From Bacteroidota bacterium (lineage in GTDB: Bacteria; Bacteroidota; Bacteroidia; B-17B0; Aurantibacillaceae), in assembly GCA_021156365.1 (NCBI GenBank), contig JAJNDK010000003.1, positions 469,129-533,128 of the forward strand: a stretch of DNA of 64,000 bases, given 5' to 3'. Positions 1 through 9,500 of this stretch are shown piece by piece. The stretch's first letter is position 1, and every line of letters begins with the position of its first letter. The position numbers were made by a program, and so were the translations under genes. The notes beneath the pieces are model-generated. The model saw nothing but the letters and a program-made list of their open reading frames with translations. It was not told the origin of the DNA and did no database searches.

Positions 1-2
1 TT

Positions 3-1052
3 CGTAAAAATGTAGATGGCTATTTTAAAGAGAACCAGCTCTCCAAACATTACAATGGAGAAATGGTTGCTAAAACGGTCATTTTGCTATCGGCATATAT
101 CCTTCCGTTTGCAGCTTTGTTAATTTTTACTCCTTCTGTCGGCATTTCCATGCTGCTCTGGACAATTATGGGTTTTGCGCTCGCCGGTATTGGCATGAGT
201 ATAATGCACGATGCCAATCACGGAGCTTATTCGAGCAACCGGAAAGTAAATTACTGGCTTGGCCATACGCTTAATCTGTTAGGTGGCTCGGTTTTCAACT
301 GGAAAATGCAGCATAATGTGCTTCATCACACCTACACGAACATTGTGAATCTGGACGATGATATTGATGATAAACTCATCTTAAAATTTTCTCCGCACAC
401 GGAAGTTAAATGGTATCATAAACTGCAATTCATTTATGCTTTTTTATTTTACGGGATCCTGACTTTATACTGGGTACTGGCCAAGGATTTCGTTCAGTAC
501 GTCCGTTACACCAAAGGTGGTGTGAACAAGAATACCAAAGAGGAGAACAAGGTTACGATGTTTAAAATAGTTGTTTCAAAAATCGTTTATCTGGCGGCAT
601 TTATAGGTCTACCGATTTTTGTTATTGGTATTCCGGTAGGACAGGTTGTATTAGGATTTTTGCTAATGCATTTTATTGGTGGTGTAGTGCTTACCGTTAT
701 TTTCCAGCTGGCGCATACAGTAGAAGATACCACGCATCCCCTGCCTAACGAAAGTGGTACGATCGAAAACAACTGGGCCATTCACCAGATGAACACTACC
801 GTTAATTTCTCCCGCCACAGCAGACTTATTTCCTGGTATGTGGGTGGATTGAATTTCCAGGTAGAGCACCATTTGTTCCCAACCATTTGCCATGTGCATT
901 ACCCGGCTATTGCGCCGATCGTAAAAGCTACGGCCGAGCAGTTTGGCGTTCCTTACCTCGAGAATAAAACCTTCATGCAAGCGCTGGATTCGCACATTAC
1001 CACACTCATTCGCTTTGGCAAAACGCCGAGTATGAATGAAGCCATTGTTTAA
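3..1052 (+). CDS. Fatty-acid (acyl-CoA/lipid) desaturase, 5' end cut off by window
   Basis: Membrane di-iron desaturase that introduces double bonds into fatty acyl chains. The reading frame is open to the first base, and the codons before the first ATG (position 63) encode a segment typical of this family (RxVDGYFKENQLSKH), so the real start lies upstream of the window. All three histidine boxes are visible: HDANH, HNVLHH and QVEHH, the last followed by LFPTICHVHY, as in front-end/linoleoyl-CoA-type desaturases. Several hydrophobic stretches match the expected membrane segments between the boxes. Substrate and regiospecificity cannot be read from the sequence. The coding end is followed at once by an inverted repeat. 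Confidence 0.9.
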   Translation, partial: RKNVDGYFKENQLSKHYNGEMVAKTVILLSAYILPFAALLIFTPSVGISMLLWTIMGFALAGIGMSIMHDANHGAYSSNRKVNYWLGHTLNLLGGSVFNWKMQHNVLHHTYTNIVNLDDDIDDKLILKFSPHTEVKWYHKLQFIYAFLFYGILTLYWVLAKDFVQYVRYTKGGVNKNTKEENKVTMFKIVVSKIVYLAAFIGLPIFVIGIPVGQVVLGFLLMHFIGGVVLTVIFQLAHTVEDTTHPLPNESGTIENNWAIHQMNTTVNFSRHSRLISWYVGGLNFQVEHHLFPTICHVHYPAIAPIVKATAEQFGVPYLENKTFMQALDSHITTLIRFGKTPSMNEAIV

Positions 1053-1124
1053 TTTGATGATTTATTGATTTGAAAATGTATGTATAAACATTTTCAAATT
1101 CTTACATTTTCAAATCATCAAATT
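1051..1124. repeat. Nested inverted repeat between desaturase and gpmA
   Basis: Outer 13-bp perfect arms AATTTGATGATTT (1051-1063) and AAATCATCAAATT (1112-1124). Inside, ATTTGAAAATGT (1068-1079) pairs with ACATTTTCAAAT (1088-1099), and that right arm is repeated at 1104-1115. It could act as a bidirectional terminator or be a degenerate interspersed repeat; it is AT-rich with no T-tract. Confidence 0.6.
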
Positions 1125-1128
1125 ACCC

Positions 1129-1136
1129 TATCTTTG
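1129..1136 (+). promoter_or_regulatory. Bacteroidota -7 element for the gpmA operon
   Basis: TATCTTTG followed by C matches the Bacteroidota -7 consensus TAnnTTTG. It sits 14 bp before the gpmA ATG. No clear TTTG -33 box is seen at the right distance; the upstream bases are the AT-rich inverted repeat. Confidence 0.6.
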
Positions 1137-1150
1137 CATAAAATTTTTTT

Positions 1151-1756
1151 ATGGCTCAGTTAGTTATTTTTCGCCACGGGCAATCGGTTTGGAACTTAGA
1201 GAATAAATTTACAGGTTGGGTAGATGTGGATCTTACGGATAAAGGCCGTGAGGAAGCGAAAAATGCCGGAATAAAACTTAAAGGTTTTCATTTTGATCTC
1301 GGATATGCATCTGATCTTAAGCGGGCGCAGGACACCCTGAAAATAGCCCTTGAACAATCAGGACAGCCGGATCTCGCAGTTACTTATAACAAAGCATTGA
1401 ACGAACGTATGTATGGCGACTTGCAGGGACTGGACAAAGCCGAAACAGCAGCCAAATTCGGTGATGAGCAGGTGAAGATCTGGAGAAGGAGTTATGATAT
1501 TGCTCCGCCGAACGGAGAAAGCCTGAAAGATACGGCTGCCCGCGTGATCCCATATTTTGAATCGGAAATTATCCCTAAATTAAAGGCAGGAAAAAATATA
1601 GTGATCGCTGCCCATGGCAATAGCCTGCGTGCACTGATCATGTACCTCGAAAAAATGACACCGGAGCAGATCCTGGAATTCGAGATCGGAACGGCTGTAC
1701 CACGCTTGTATGAAGTGGACGCAGAGATGAATGTGTTGAAAGCAACTAATATATAA
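1151..1756 (+). CDS. gpmA: 2,3-bisphosphoglycerate-dependent phosphoglycerate mutase
   Basis: Interconverts 3- and 2-phosphoglycerate in glycolysis and gluconeogenesis in the cytosol. The N-terminus carries the histidine-phosphatase signature RHGQS with the phospho-acceptor His9, followed by NLENKFTGWVDVDLT as in GpmA. The second catalytic histidine is in AAHGNSLRAL, and NERMYGDLQG supplies the acid/base Glu. At 201 residues it is shorter than the E. coli enzyme (about 250), missing mainly C-terminal sequence, which is common in this phylum. First gene of a tight three-gene operon with a HAD hydrolase (4-bp gap) and map. Confidence 0.95.
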   Translation: MAQLVIFRHGQSVWNLENKFTGWVDVDLTDKGREEAKNAGIKLKGFHFDLGYASDLKRAQDTLKIALEQSGQPDLAVTYNKALNERMYGDLQGLDKAETAAKFGDEQVKIWRRSYDIAPPNGESLKDTAARVIPYFESEIIPKLKAGKNIVIAAHGNSLRALIMYLEKMTPEQILEFEIGTAVPRLYEVDAEMNVLKATNI

Positions 1757-1760
1757 GAAA

Positions 1761-2222
1761 ATGGATCAGCAGTTCACAAGTTACGAGAGTAAGATCATTG
1801 CGGTTGATTTCGACGGGACGATCGTAGAGCACAAGTATCCGGCCATCGGTAAGGAAATGTTGTTTGCATTTGCCACACTCAAAGAGCTTCAGAAAAAAGG
1901 ACATAAGCTGATCCTCTGGACATTCAGGGATGGTGAGCTGCTCCAGGAAGCTGTTGACTATTGCAGGCAAAACGGAGTTGAATTTTATGCAGTGAACAAA
2001 AGTTACCCGGAAGAAGTGTATGACCTGTCGATCAGCAGGAAGATCAATGCAGATCTTTTTATCGACGACAGGAATGTAGGAGGATTTGTGGGCTGGAGCA
2101 AAGTATGGCAGATCCTGCATCCGGAAGGGGGCGAGTTCGATCACCAGCTGGTGAATCCGGGTGCTCACAACAATTATAAAAAAGAAAGTAAATCGGTATT
2201 TAAAAAACTGTTTGGAAAATGA
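1761..2222 (+). CDS. HAD-superfamily hydrolase, BT0820-like
   Basis: Small cytosolic HAD-fold protein, presumably a phosphatase of unknown substrate. Motif I is DFDGT (Asp16, Asp18); motif II is probably the Thr of LILWTFRDG; motif IV is DLFIDDRNVGG with paired aspartates. There is no large cap insertion, so at 153 residues it belongs to the short, capless HAD proteins like the structurally solved but functionally uncharacterised BT0820 of Bacteroides. It lies 4 bp after gpmA, and its TGA overlaps the map ATG (ATGA), which implies translational coupling. The pairing with gpmA hints at a sugar-phosphate substrate, but that is inference. Confidence 0.85.
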   Translation: MDQQFTSYESKIIAVDFDGTIVEHKYPAIGKEMLFAFATLKELQKKGHKLILWTFRDGELLQEAVDYCRQNGVEFYAVNKSYPEEVYDLSISRKINADLFIDDRNVGGFVGWSKVWQILHPEGGEFDHQLVNPGAHNNYKKESKSVFKKLFGK

Positions 2223-3016
2223 TCTATCTGAAAACCCGCGAAGAGCTTGAATTAATGCGTGAATCGGCCCAGTGTGTATCACGCACATTAGGCATGCTTG
2301 CGAAAGAGATCAAAGAAGGAGTGGAGCTGAAACGACTGGATAAGCTGGCGGAGGAATTTATCCGGGAGATGGGTGGAGTACCTTCCTTCAAAGGCTATCC
2401 GGGGCCAACGCCTTTCCCGGCCAGTTTATGTTTGTCCATCAATGAACAGGTAGTGCATGGCATTCCAGGTGACCGCGTTGTGAAAGACGGCGATATCCTG
2501 GCAGTGGATTGTGGTGTGTTCAAGAACGGATTTCACGGAGATCACGCCTATACCTTTTGCATCGGGAATGTAAAACCTGAAGTTCGAAAAATGGTGGAAG
2601 TAACGAAAGAATCTTTATACAAAGGCATTGAGCAGGTAACTGCCAACAACCGCATCGGCGATATCAGCTATGCTATTCAACAGCATGCCGAAAGCCACGG
2701 ATACGGTGTGGTAAGAGAACTGGTAGGTCACGGGCTTGGAAGGCATTTGCACGAAGATCCACAGGTGCCTAATTACGGCCGTCGTGGAACGGGACCAAAA
2801 CTAAGAGATGGTATGGTGATCGCGATCGAACCGATGATCAATCTCGGAAAGAAAGAAGTGCGTACGCTGAGTGATAAATGGACCATTGTTACACGTGACG
2901 GATTGCCTTCTGCACATTTTGAGCACGATGTGGCACTTATCGATGGCAAGGCGGAGATCCTTTCTACTTTTGATTATGTGGAAGAGGCTTTGGGTATATT
3001 GAAGTCTGCTAATTGA
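2219..3016 (+). CDS. map: Type I methionine aminopeptidase
   Basis: Removes the initiator methionine from nascent proteins. The pita-bread-fold metal ligands are all present: DCGVFKNGFHGDHAYTF (two Asp), GHGLGRHLHEDP (His), IEPM (Glu) and FEHDVAL (Glu). HGIPGDR carries the substrate-contacting His. At 265 residues it is a standard class I bacterial enzyme without an N-terminal zinc-finger extension. The ATG overlaps the stop of the upstream HAD gene. In many bacteria, including many Bacteroidota, map sits between secY and infA; here secY and infA are adjacent at 24.6 kb and this is the only map copy visible. Confidence 0.96.
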   Translation: MIYLKTREELELMRESAQCVSRTLGMLAKEIKEGVELKRLDKLAEEFIREMGGVPSFKGYPGPTPFPASLCLSINEQVVHGIPGDRVVKDGDILAVDCGVFKNGFHGDHAYTFCIGNVKPEVRKMVEVTKESLYKGIEQVTANNRIGDISYAIQQHAESHGYGVVRELVGHGLGRHLHEDPQVPNYGRRGTGPKLRDGMVIAIEPMINLGKKEVRTLSDKWTIVTRDGLPSAHFEHDVALIDGKAEILSTFDYVEEALGILKSAN

Positions 3017-3100
3017 TTCTTGCTGCCTAAAGCAATTCAACTGTTATCGGATGTTTTGTCATCCCAAAGGTAAATGACATCTGACGCATAAACTTTCCGG

Positions 3101-3135
3101 TTACTCACCAATTTATAGTAGCTACTCACCAATTT
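3101..3135. repeat. Direct repeat TACTCACCAATTT upstream of a secreted Tudor-domain gene
   Basis: TACTCACCAATTT occurs at 3102-3114 and again at 3123-3135, 21 bp apart (two helical turns) and about 60 bp before the next start. A related CTCACCAATTT lies near 55006 upstream of another Tudor-like gene. It could be an operator pair; no regulator is known. Confidence 0.4.
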
Positions 3136-3190
3136 TTATTGTAGGTTTTTAATAATTCCGCTATTTTCGGTTGGTAATCCCTTGCTAACT

Positions 3191-5047
3191 ATGAAAATTA
3201 AAGTAGTATTGTTTTTTATCGTATTCCTGAATGCGCTGATACTATCGGCACAAACTTACACTGTGGGTGAAAAAGCAGAAGTGTATTATCCACCTGACAA
3301 CAAATGGTACACCGCTGAAATTATTGCCGACCACGGAGATAATACCTATAAAGTGCACTATGATGTTGACAATACTACACAGGATTATGTACCTGCGGAT
3401 CGTATAAAAAAACTCATTAATACGAATGATACCAAAACTTCTGCCGTAAGCACAAAATCTCCGGTTAATGCGGGAGGCAAGGCGAATTCGAAAAACATCT
3501 GCCTTACTCAAATGGAAAAAGACATAGTGGATTATATTAATGCCAAACGCCGGGAATCAGGCTTAAACACGTTGTCGCTTTCTCAGAATTTGATTTTAAC
3601 CGCCAATAAAAATGTACAGGAAAGTGTAAACAAAACCTATATTTCATATGCACCAAACGACTTGTTTAAATACACAGGAGAGTCAGCCAAAATACAGTAC
3701 TCCACTTCTGGTAATAGCGCTCAGGATATTTGGAACGGGTTAAGTAACAAAAGCCAGTATGATAATAAGTACCAGATCTTGTTTAACGATGGTGAATACA
3801 AAAACAAACAATGGAATGCAATAGGAATTTGCATACGTTCCACCGAAAACGCACAGTATGGAACCATGTCCTCCATTTGTATCATCACCGGAACATCGGA
3901 GGAACAAAACAAAGACGTTCCTGTTTGCCCCGGTAAGGCCCCTGCCTTTGATATAAAGGCAATGGAATTAACCGCGTTGCCCCGGTGGCCCGTTTTTGAA
4001 CTATCAACGGATGCTACTTTTACGTACAGCGTTGAGTATCTTGATAAAACCGGCAAGTGGCAGGAAGATCATACGGAAAGGGAGAATGCCGGCAATAAGC
4101 TTAAATACATCGATCTGAACACACACACGTATAGTAACAACAAAGACAAGGGGATTAAAAAATACCGGATATCCGTCATTCAGTTTAATCCGTCAATCCT
4201 TCGGGATAAATGGAATTGGATCGAATTTGAAGTGGACGCATCCCAAACGGATACTATACACCAAAAAAAGATCATCTTCCCGGGTAACAGCATCGCAGAA
4301 ATTGATGAATACCTCCAAACACATGATATTAATACTCCGGATAGCTGGGATATGAAAGATGAAAATGCCCAGGGAAAAATATATACCATTAAAAAGCAGG
4401 AGCCTATGCTGTACCGTGCTGCTGGGCAGGATAACCTTGCAATAGCAGATTATCTGATAAAAAAGGGAGCAAGCATTTATGGTTTAACCAATTTCAAAGA
4501 ATCTGCTTTTGATGCCTGTCAGTCTGATGAAATGTTTAATCTGCTATTGAGCACTAAACCCGACATGTCAAAGTTAAATGCAAACAAAGACTGGCTTGGA
4601 GTTTATGCACGAAATGGTATGTATGAGGGAGTGAAATATGTAGTAGAAGAACTCAAAACACCGGTAGATTTTCAAAGCAAGACAGACAAAGAATTCAACG
4701 TAACACCTTTGAGTGCAGCCGTTGGCGCTCCTACCCGGCTTTTTGCGGAACAGGGAGAGGATGAGAACAGGTTGCGCAACAAAGCAAAAGTAGTGGAATA
4801 CCTGCTGAGCAAGGGAGCCAACCCGAATTTTCCGGTGCATGAAACACATATTCCAATATGTGTAGCTGCATATAAGGCAGATTTGAATGTCGTAAAATTA
4901 CTGGTGAAGTACGGTGCAAACGTAAACGTTAAGGATGGTGCGGGACAAACACCCTTAAAGTCGATCGCTCATTTTGAGAATTCGCCTTACCATTCGGCAA
5001 CGTATAAACCAACGATCGATTATTTAAGAAGCATAGGAGCCAAATAG
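3191..5047 (+). CDS. Secreted protein with Tudor-like, CAP-like and ankyrin-repeat regions
   Basis: Exported protein of unknown function. I start at the ATG, three codons inside a longer frame that opens with TTG, because it begins a clean signal peptide (residues 1-21, ending LILSAQ). Residues 24-76 form a Tudor/agenet-like barrel (VGEKAEVYY, W-Y-x-A-E-I, YKVHYD, DYVPADRI). Residues about 105-225 resemble a CAP/SCP domain (QMEKDIVDYINAKRRESGL...LSLSQNLILTANKNVQ). The last 200 residues hold ankyrin-type repeats (LAIADYLIKKGAS, VVEYLLSKGANPNFP, VVKLLVKYGANVNVKDGAGQTPL). No T9SS sorting tail and no lipobox are visible. The order of domains is unusual; the CAP assignment is the least certain. 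Confidence 0.75.
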   Translation: MKIKVVLFFIVFLNALILSAQTYTVGEKAEVYYPPDNKWYTAEIIADHGDNTYKVHYDVDNTTQDYVPADRIKKLINTNDTKTSAVSTKSPVNAGGKANSKNICLTQMEKDIVDYINAKRRESGLNTLSLSQNLILTANKNVQESVNKTYISYAPNDLFKYTGESAKIQYSTSGNSAQDIWNGLSNKSQYDNKYQILFNDGEYKNKQWNAIGICIRSTENAQYGTMSSICIITGTSEEQNKDVPVCPGKAPAFDIKAMELTALPRWPVFELSTDATFTYSVEYLDKTGKWQEDHTERENAGNKLKYIDLNTHTYSNNKDKGIKKYRISVIQFNPSILRDKWNWIEFEVDASQTDTIHQKKIIFPGNSIAEIDEYLQTHDINTPDSWDMKDENAQGKIYTIKKQEPMLYRAAGQDNLAIADYLIKKGASIYGLTNFKESAFDACQSDEMFNLLLSTKPDMSKLNANKDWLGVYARNGMYEGVKYVVEELKTPVDFQSKTDKEFNVTPLSAAVGAPTRLFAEQGEDENRLRNKAKVVEYLLSKGANPNFPVHETHIPICVAAYKADLNVVKLLVKYGANVNVKDGAGQTPLKSIAHFENSPYHSATYKPTIDYLRSIGAK

Positions 5048-5183
5048 TGCAAATGAAATTTTTCTGGCAGAATGCGGGATTGAAAAGATCGTCGATAATT
5101 AAGACCCTTAGCAGAGATGCTTTCCACCGTTATGTTAAAGTAGGTTTTTGTTATGCTGTGGTAGGTATACTGCCAGCCAGTAT

Positions 5184-6446
5184 TTAATCCTCTTCTTCCT
5201 GTTCTTTTTCAACCTCTTCCTCCTCCTCTACAGGCTTTTCATTTACGAGTTGTTCCTCTGCCTGCTCTTCCTCTTCTACAGGTTCTTCTTCCTCTGCAGC
5301 GGGTTGTTCTTCTGCGACCGGCGCTTCCTCCTCTTCCTCTTCCTCTTCCTCAGGGATCCCCATAATAGTATTTAACCTGGTTATTAATTCTTCCCCGGAT
5401 AATGCATTAATTGCAGGCCCCGCCTCAATAGTATTTGCAAATCGCCTGTTACCAGCGGGTTTTATAAGTCTGTGTGCAGTTGTGACTTTATCCTGGTTTT
5501 CCCATATTGTTGTATGCAGGTCATTTAATGTACCTACAAAATTTTCATCGCGTTCCTGTGCTGTTTCAACCACGGGAGGATCCTGATCGTCATAGTATTC
5601 TTCAAATGAATCGTAGCCTCTCTGAAGCTCAGGATCTCCTTGAAATGCAGCCACGGCCTCGGCTCTTGTCAGGTTTTTGGTTTTAAAAAGATTATAACGG
5701 CCTCTTAGTGCTTGAAGAAGTGAATCGGCCCGGCCAATAACTGCAATATTATCGTGTATTGCATCCAGATCTCCTTTACCGGGTATTGCAATTGGGTTGT
5801 CTGATTCCTGTTCTTGTTCGGTCATCCATGCTGAGAAATCGAATTCGTCATCAAGTTGGGTTACTCCAACAGCAGCCAATACCTGAAGGGGGGAAACGGT
5901 GAGCTCTTTATCACCGGCATCATTATAGACACGATACACCGCCGCTGTTGCTGCACGGGTGTTTCCGTTATTAAAAACCTGTCCGACCTTTATCTGGCTG
6001 GCAAGATAACTTGCCTTCTCGGCTGTTGTTGCTTTAGTAGCGGCTGCTTCTATTGCATTTGTCAGATGAACTTCCCTGTTTAGCTGATAACCACCCTCTG
6101 CCACTGCTTCAAGCCCCGCTTTCATTTCAGCATTATCCCAAAGCTGTATAACACCCGGTCCCACGTTTACAGGATTTGCCACTTCTTTTCTCTGTAATGT
6201 CTTTTGAGAATGGGAATTATTATTCGCTATAGTATGATAAGCTTTCAGTTGTTTCACATGCTGGCTGTTATTGACCAGGGTGTGTAAACTATTCTGAACA
6301 GACGCTACCGGCCGGTTATCCGTCAATTGATAAGCTGCATCATTCCGCTCTTTCTGATGGCTTGTTGAGGTATTGGCAGCAGCTATACTCTTCTCTTCAG
6401 TAGTTTTGGAAGTATTGCGGTTATCGGATGTCTTTTCTGCTGCCAA
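5184..6446 (-). CDS. Acidic-tailed protein with eCIS-cargo-like N-terminal motif
   Basis: Not assigned to a characterised family. Residues 40-51 read QLTDNRPVASVQ, then NNSQHVKQLKAY and a second degenerate unit (IANNNSHSQKTLQRK), then GVIQLWDN. This pattern (DNRP...Q..L....NNS..V.QLKA) is the one I know from N-termini of Bacteroidota proteins annotated with the eCIS-core/DUF4157 domain. Here the DUF4157 HExxH zincin itself is absent. The middle is mostly helical with no recognised fold; the C-terminal 55 residues are almost pure Glu/Ala/Pro. No signal peptide. The only plausible start is TTG, since no ATG occurs before the motif. No eCIS structural genes lie in the window. Both role and export route are inference. 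Confidence 0.65.
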   Translation of the reverse strand: MAAEKTSDNRNTSKTTEEKSIAAANTSTSHQKERNDAAYQLTDNRPVASVQNSLHTLVNNSQHVKQLKAYHTIANNNSHSQKTLQRKEVANPVNVGPGVIQLWDNAEMKAGLEAVAEGGYQLNREVHLTNAIEAAATKATTAEKASYLASQIKVGQVFNNGNTRAATAAVYRVYNDAGDKELTVSPLQVLAAVGVTQLDDEFDFSAWMTEQEQESDNPIAIPGKGDLDAIHDNIAVIGRADSLLQALRGRYNLFKTKNLTRAEAVAAFQGDPELQRGYDSFEEYYDDQDPPVVETAQERDENFVGTLNDLHTTIWENQDKVTTAHRLIKPAGNRRFANTIEAGPAINALSGEELITRLNTIMGIPEEEEEEEEEAPVAEEQPAAEEEEPVEEEEQAEEQLVNEKPVEEEEEVEKEQEEED

Positions 6447-6596
6447 GATCTTTATCGGATTTTAATGTGTAAAATACCGATCTGAATGATTCAGCACTAA
6501 AATAGAGCAATGGATCTCAACGGAAAACTTTTGAGAATAAATGTTGTTGCCCGTTTTTAACAATCAGTTAAATTTTCCGGAAACAGGTACTTGAAA

Positions 6597-9500
6597 TTAA
6601 TGGCTCAGCTGCACGAATCCTTTCAGCTCATACGGATATCCCCTGAAGTCGGTCAGCGTTCCGATATAGTAATAGGTTCCGTCCGGCATGGTTTCTTTCT
6701 TTTGATTGGTGCCATCCCAGAAACCGTCTTTGCCCGACCAGGAATATACTTGTTTGCCCCAGCGATCGATGATCGTGCATTCGACATCTTTGAACTGCTC
6801 ACCTGCAAAACGGAATACATCGTTCACACCATCGCCGTTGGGCGTGAAAATATTGGTGAGTGCATAATTGCAGTTTATGACTTCGATAAACAAACTGTCC
6901 GTGTAAAGGCATCCGGAATTATTTCCGACAGTTACATAATAGAAACCCGTAAAATCAACCGGAATACTTTGATTGGCAGAACCGGTGTTCCAATGATACG
7001 TGGCGTATCCGGCACCTGCGTCCAGAACATAGCTGTCTTCTTTGCAGGTAATAGTATCAGCTCCCAGGTTCACAGCGACAGCGGGATTCAAAGTAACAGT
7101 GATGGCATTGGAGGTGGCAGAACAATTGTTGTTATCAGTAACCGTTACTGAGTATGTTCCGGGTGCGTAAACAGTGTAGTGCTCTCCATTGTAATTAGTG
7201 GGACTCCAGACATAATTCAACATTCCACTATTTGCGTGTAGTATGACTGAATCGCCCGGACAGATAGCTGTGGGACCGTCGGCAGTTGCCATTGCTAAAG
7301 GTGTGTATTGAGTAATGAGTATGCTGCAGTGTGTGACTATGCCGCAGCTGGTTATATCGCAATAATAAATACCACCACTTGAAATCGTTTGTGACACAGA
7401 TGAACTGGAAAGCGGAGCTTGCCACTGGATGAGGGAGTTGGCATCCGCAATTGCAAGAATATCGGTTGTTTGTCCCGGACAGATAAGAACAGATGGCTGC
7501 CCGATCAGATACGGTGTACTGTATTGCTTTACTTCAATCGCATTCGAAGGAAGAACACAACTGTCTGCATCCATTACTATACAATGGTAAAAGCCCGGAG
7601 TGCTTACATATATCTGCTGGCTGTTTCCCGGAATAATTCCTCCCGGCCCGTGCCATTCATAATTGATCGCATTAACAATACTCACGTGCAGTTGTACGGA
7701 ATCATTCGGGCAGACAAGCGATGTAGCCGGGGTTACAAACAGCACGGGATCTGGTTTAGGGGAAATATAGAAATAATCAGTGAACGAGCTATTGCAGCCT
7801 GTAAGTGTATCAGTGATAGATGAGGTGACAGCATAATTGCCGAACGTGTTTGCAAAAATAATTGCGGTAGTATCTCCGGTATTCCATAGCAGCGAACCGT
7901 TGGAAACAGCATGGAGCTCCACACTGTCCCCACCACAGATATAATGCGAACCTGTTATTGTCAGGTTTATTGCGGGTCTCGGATCCACGATCACATAGAT
8001 AGTATCTGCAAAACCGAATGCCTGCATCCCGCATTGGCTCTGTATTCTGAGCGAGTCGCGGATAATGTAGCTTCCTGTTTGTACAGGATAAAAAGTATGA
8101 CCGAGCCCGCAGTTGTTATTAGTGCCGGATCCAGGCAGATTAGGCGTTGAATTCCAGGTTTCCTGGTAACTTAAAAAACAATCGGGATAGGGGACCACCC
8201 CAGCGGGATTGGTAATGCTGTCGTAAAGTATATAATTCAGCTGATCACCGTAGCACAAGTGAAATGTATCCGGCATATTGGATTTCGGAATAATAGCGCC
8301 ACCTGGTTGAAGATCCACATAAACCATGTTGGAACTCATACAACCACCGGGTGAGGTAAGATAAAAAATATACAGTCCACTTGCATTCACAGCTAACACC
8401 GAATCGTGGCGGCCAATAATTCCCGGACTCATAGCGGGATCCCAGTGAAATGAATTGGATCCTATGTTTCCACCCGTTAATACGATCGTATCAGGAGAGC
8501 AAGCATGAATAGTTGTGGTCGAGGGTGGCTGATGAAAATTTACACCATGATCATCTGTGATGGTGGGAGGCTGAATAGTGGCAACTGAAACATACACCGA
8601 ATCCCGGACGGTGTAGCAACCATCAACCGAAGTGGCAGTAACGGAATAATAGCCGGTGTTCGAAGCATACGTGTAATAAAGCGTACTCGCCGGGTTGTTC
8701 GGCCAGCTGAATGTATAGAGTGGTGCAAAATTCCAGCCGGCCTGGTGCAGATTGGCACTGATATTTTCAGGATTACAAAGCCTGATCGTATCCGGGCAAT
8801 TTGTCTGGCCCGTTGCTTCGATGCACACATCCAGCTGTGGTCTTAAACAGTTAGGGCCAAGTCGATGATAAAAATCATAAGGCAGTCTGCTAAGGTCGAT
8901 CGCATCGCATACGTATGCGTCATTCAAACCACTGGAAGATACTACACCAAAGGATCCATATTCCGGATCGTTGCAATACCCGCCATTGATAAGGGCAGGT
9001 CCGTTGGTCGGAGGCCAGAAATGCGATATGATGCCTGCTATAGGCCAGTTGAGATTTCGCTCAAAACTACCTGCTATTACAGGTCTTCCGTTTTGTCCTT
9101 CCACAATTCCATATACCTTATCCGTGCCTTGTCCTCCGAAATGTCGCTCCCAGCTTCGGTTTCCGGCTGATGTGTATTTGCAGACGAAAATATCCGAATA
9201 GCCTACAGCATTAAAAACACCTGGTCCGTACAGGTTGGAATATTCATTCATCACACAACCAAATTCACCTGCCAGATACACATCACCCGCGCTGCTGAAT
9301 GCCATGGCTCGTGCGGACAGAGGGTTGTCCGATGCATCGCTCTGCGCCCATACAAAAGCGCCGGAAGTGGTGTATTTTGCCAGAAAAATCCGATTCGTAT
9401 AGGTATCGTTCAGGAAATTATTAGGTGAGCCAAAAAATGTCATCGGGCCTGTGTAATCGCCGCATAGATACAGGTCCTGATTGTTATACAGACCAATAGC

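Noticed and set aside
3182..3190. TTG start three codons upstream for the Tudor-CAP-ankyrin gene
   Set aside because: The ATG at 3191 begins a normal signal peptide directly; the extra MLT adds nothing.
5190..5350. Low-complexity TCC/CTT tract that might be a simple-sequence repeat locus
   Set aside because: It encodes the Glu-rich tail of the minus-strand protein in frame; the units are irregular codon mixtures with no long uniform repeat for slippage.
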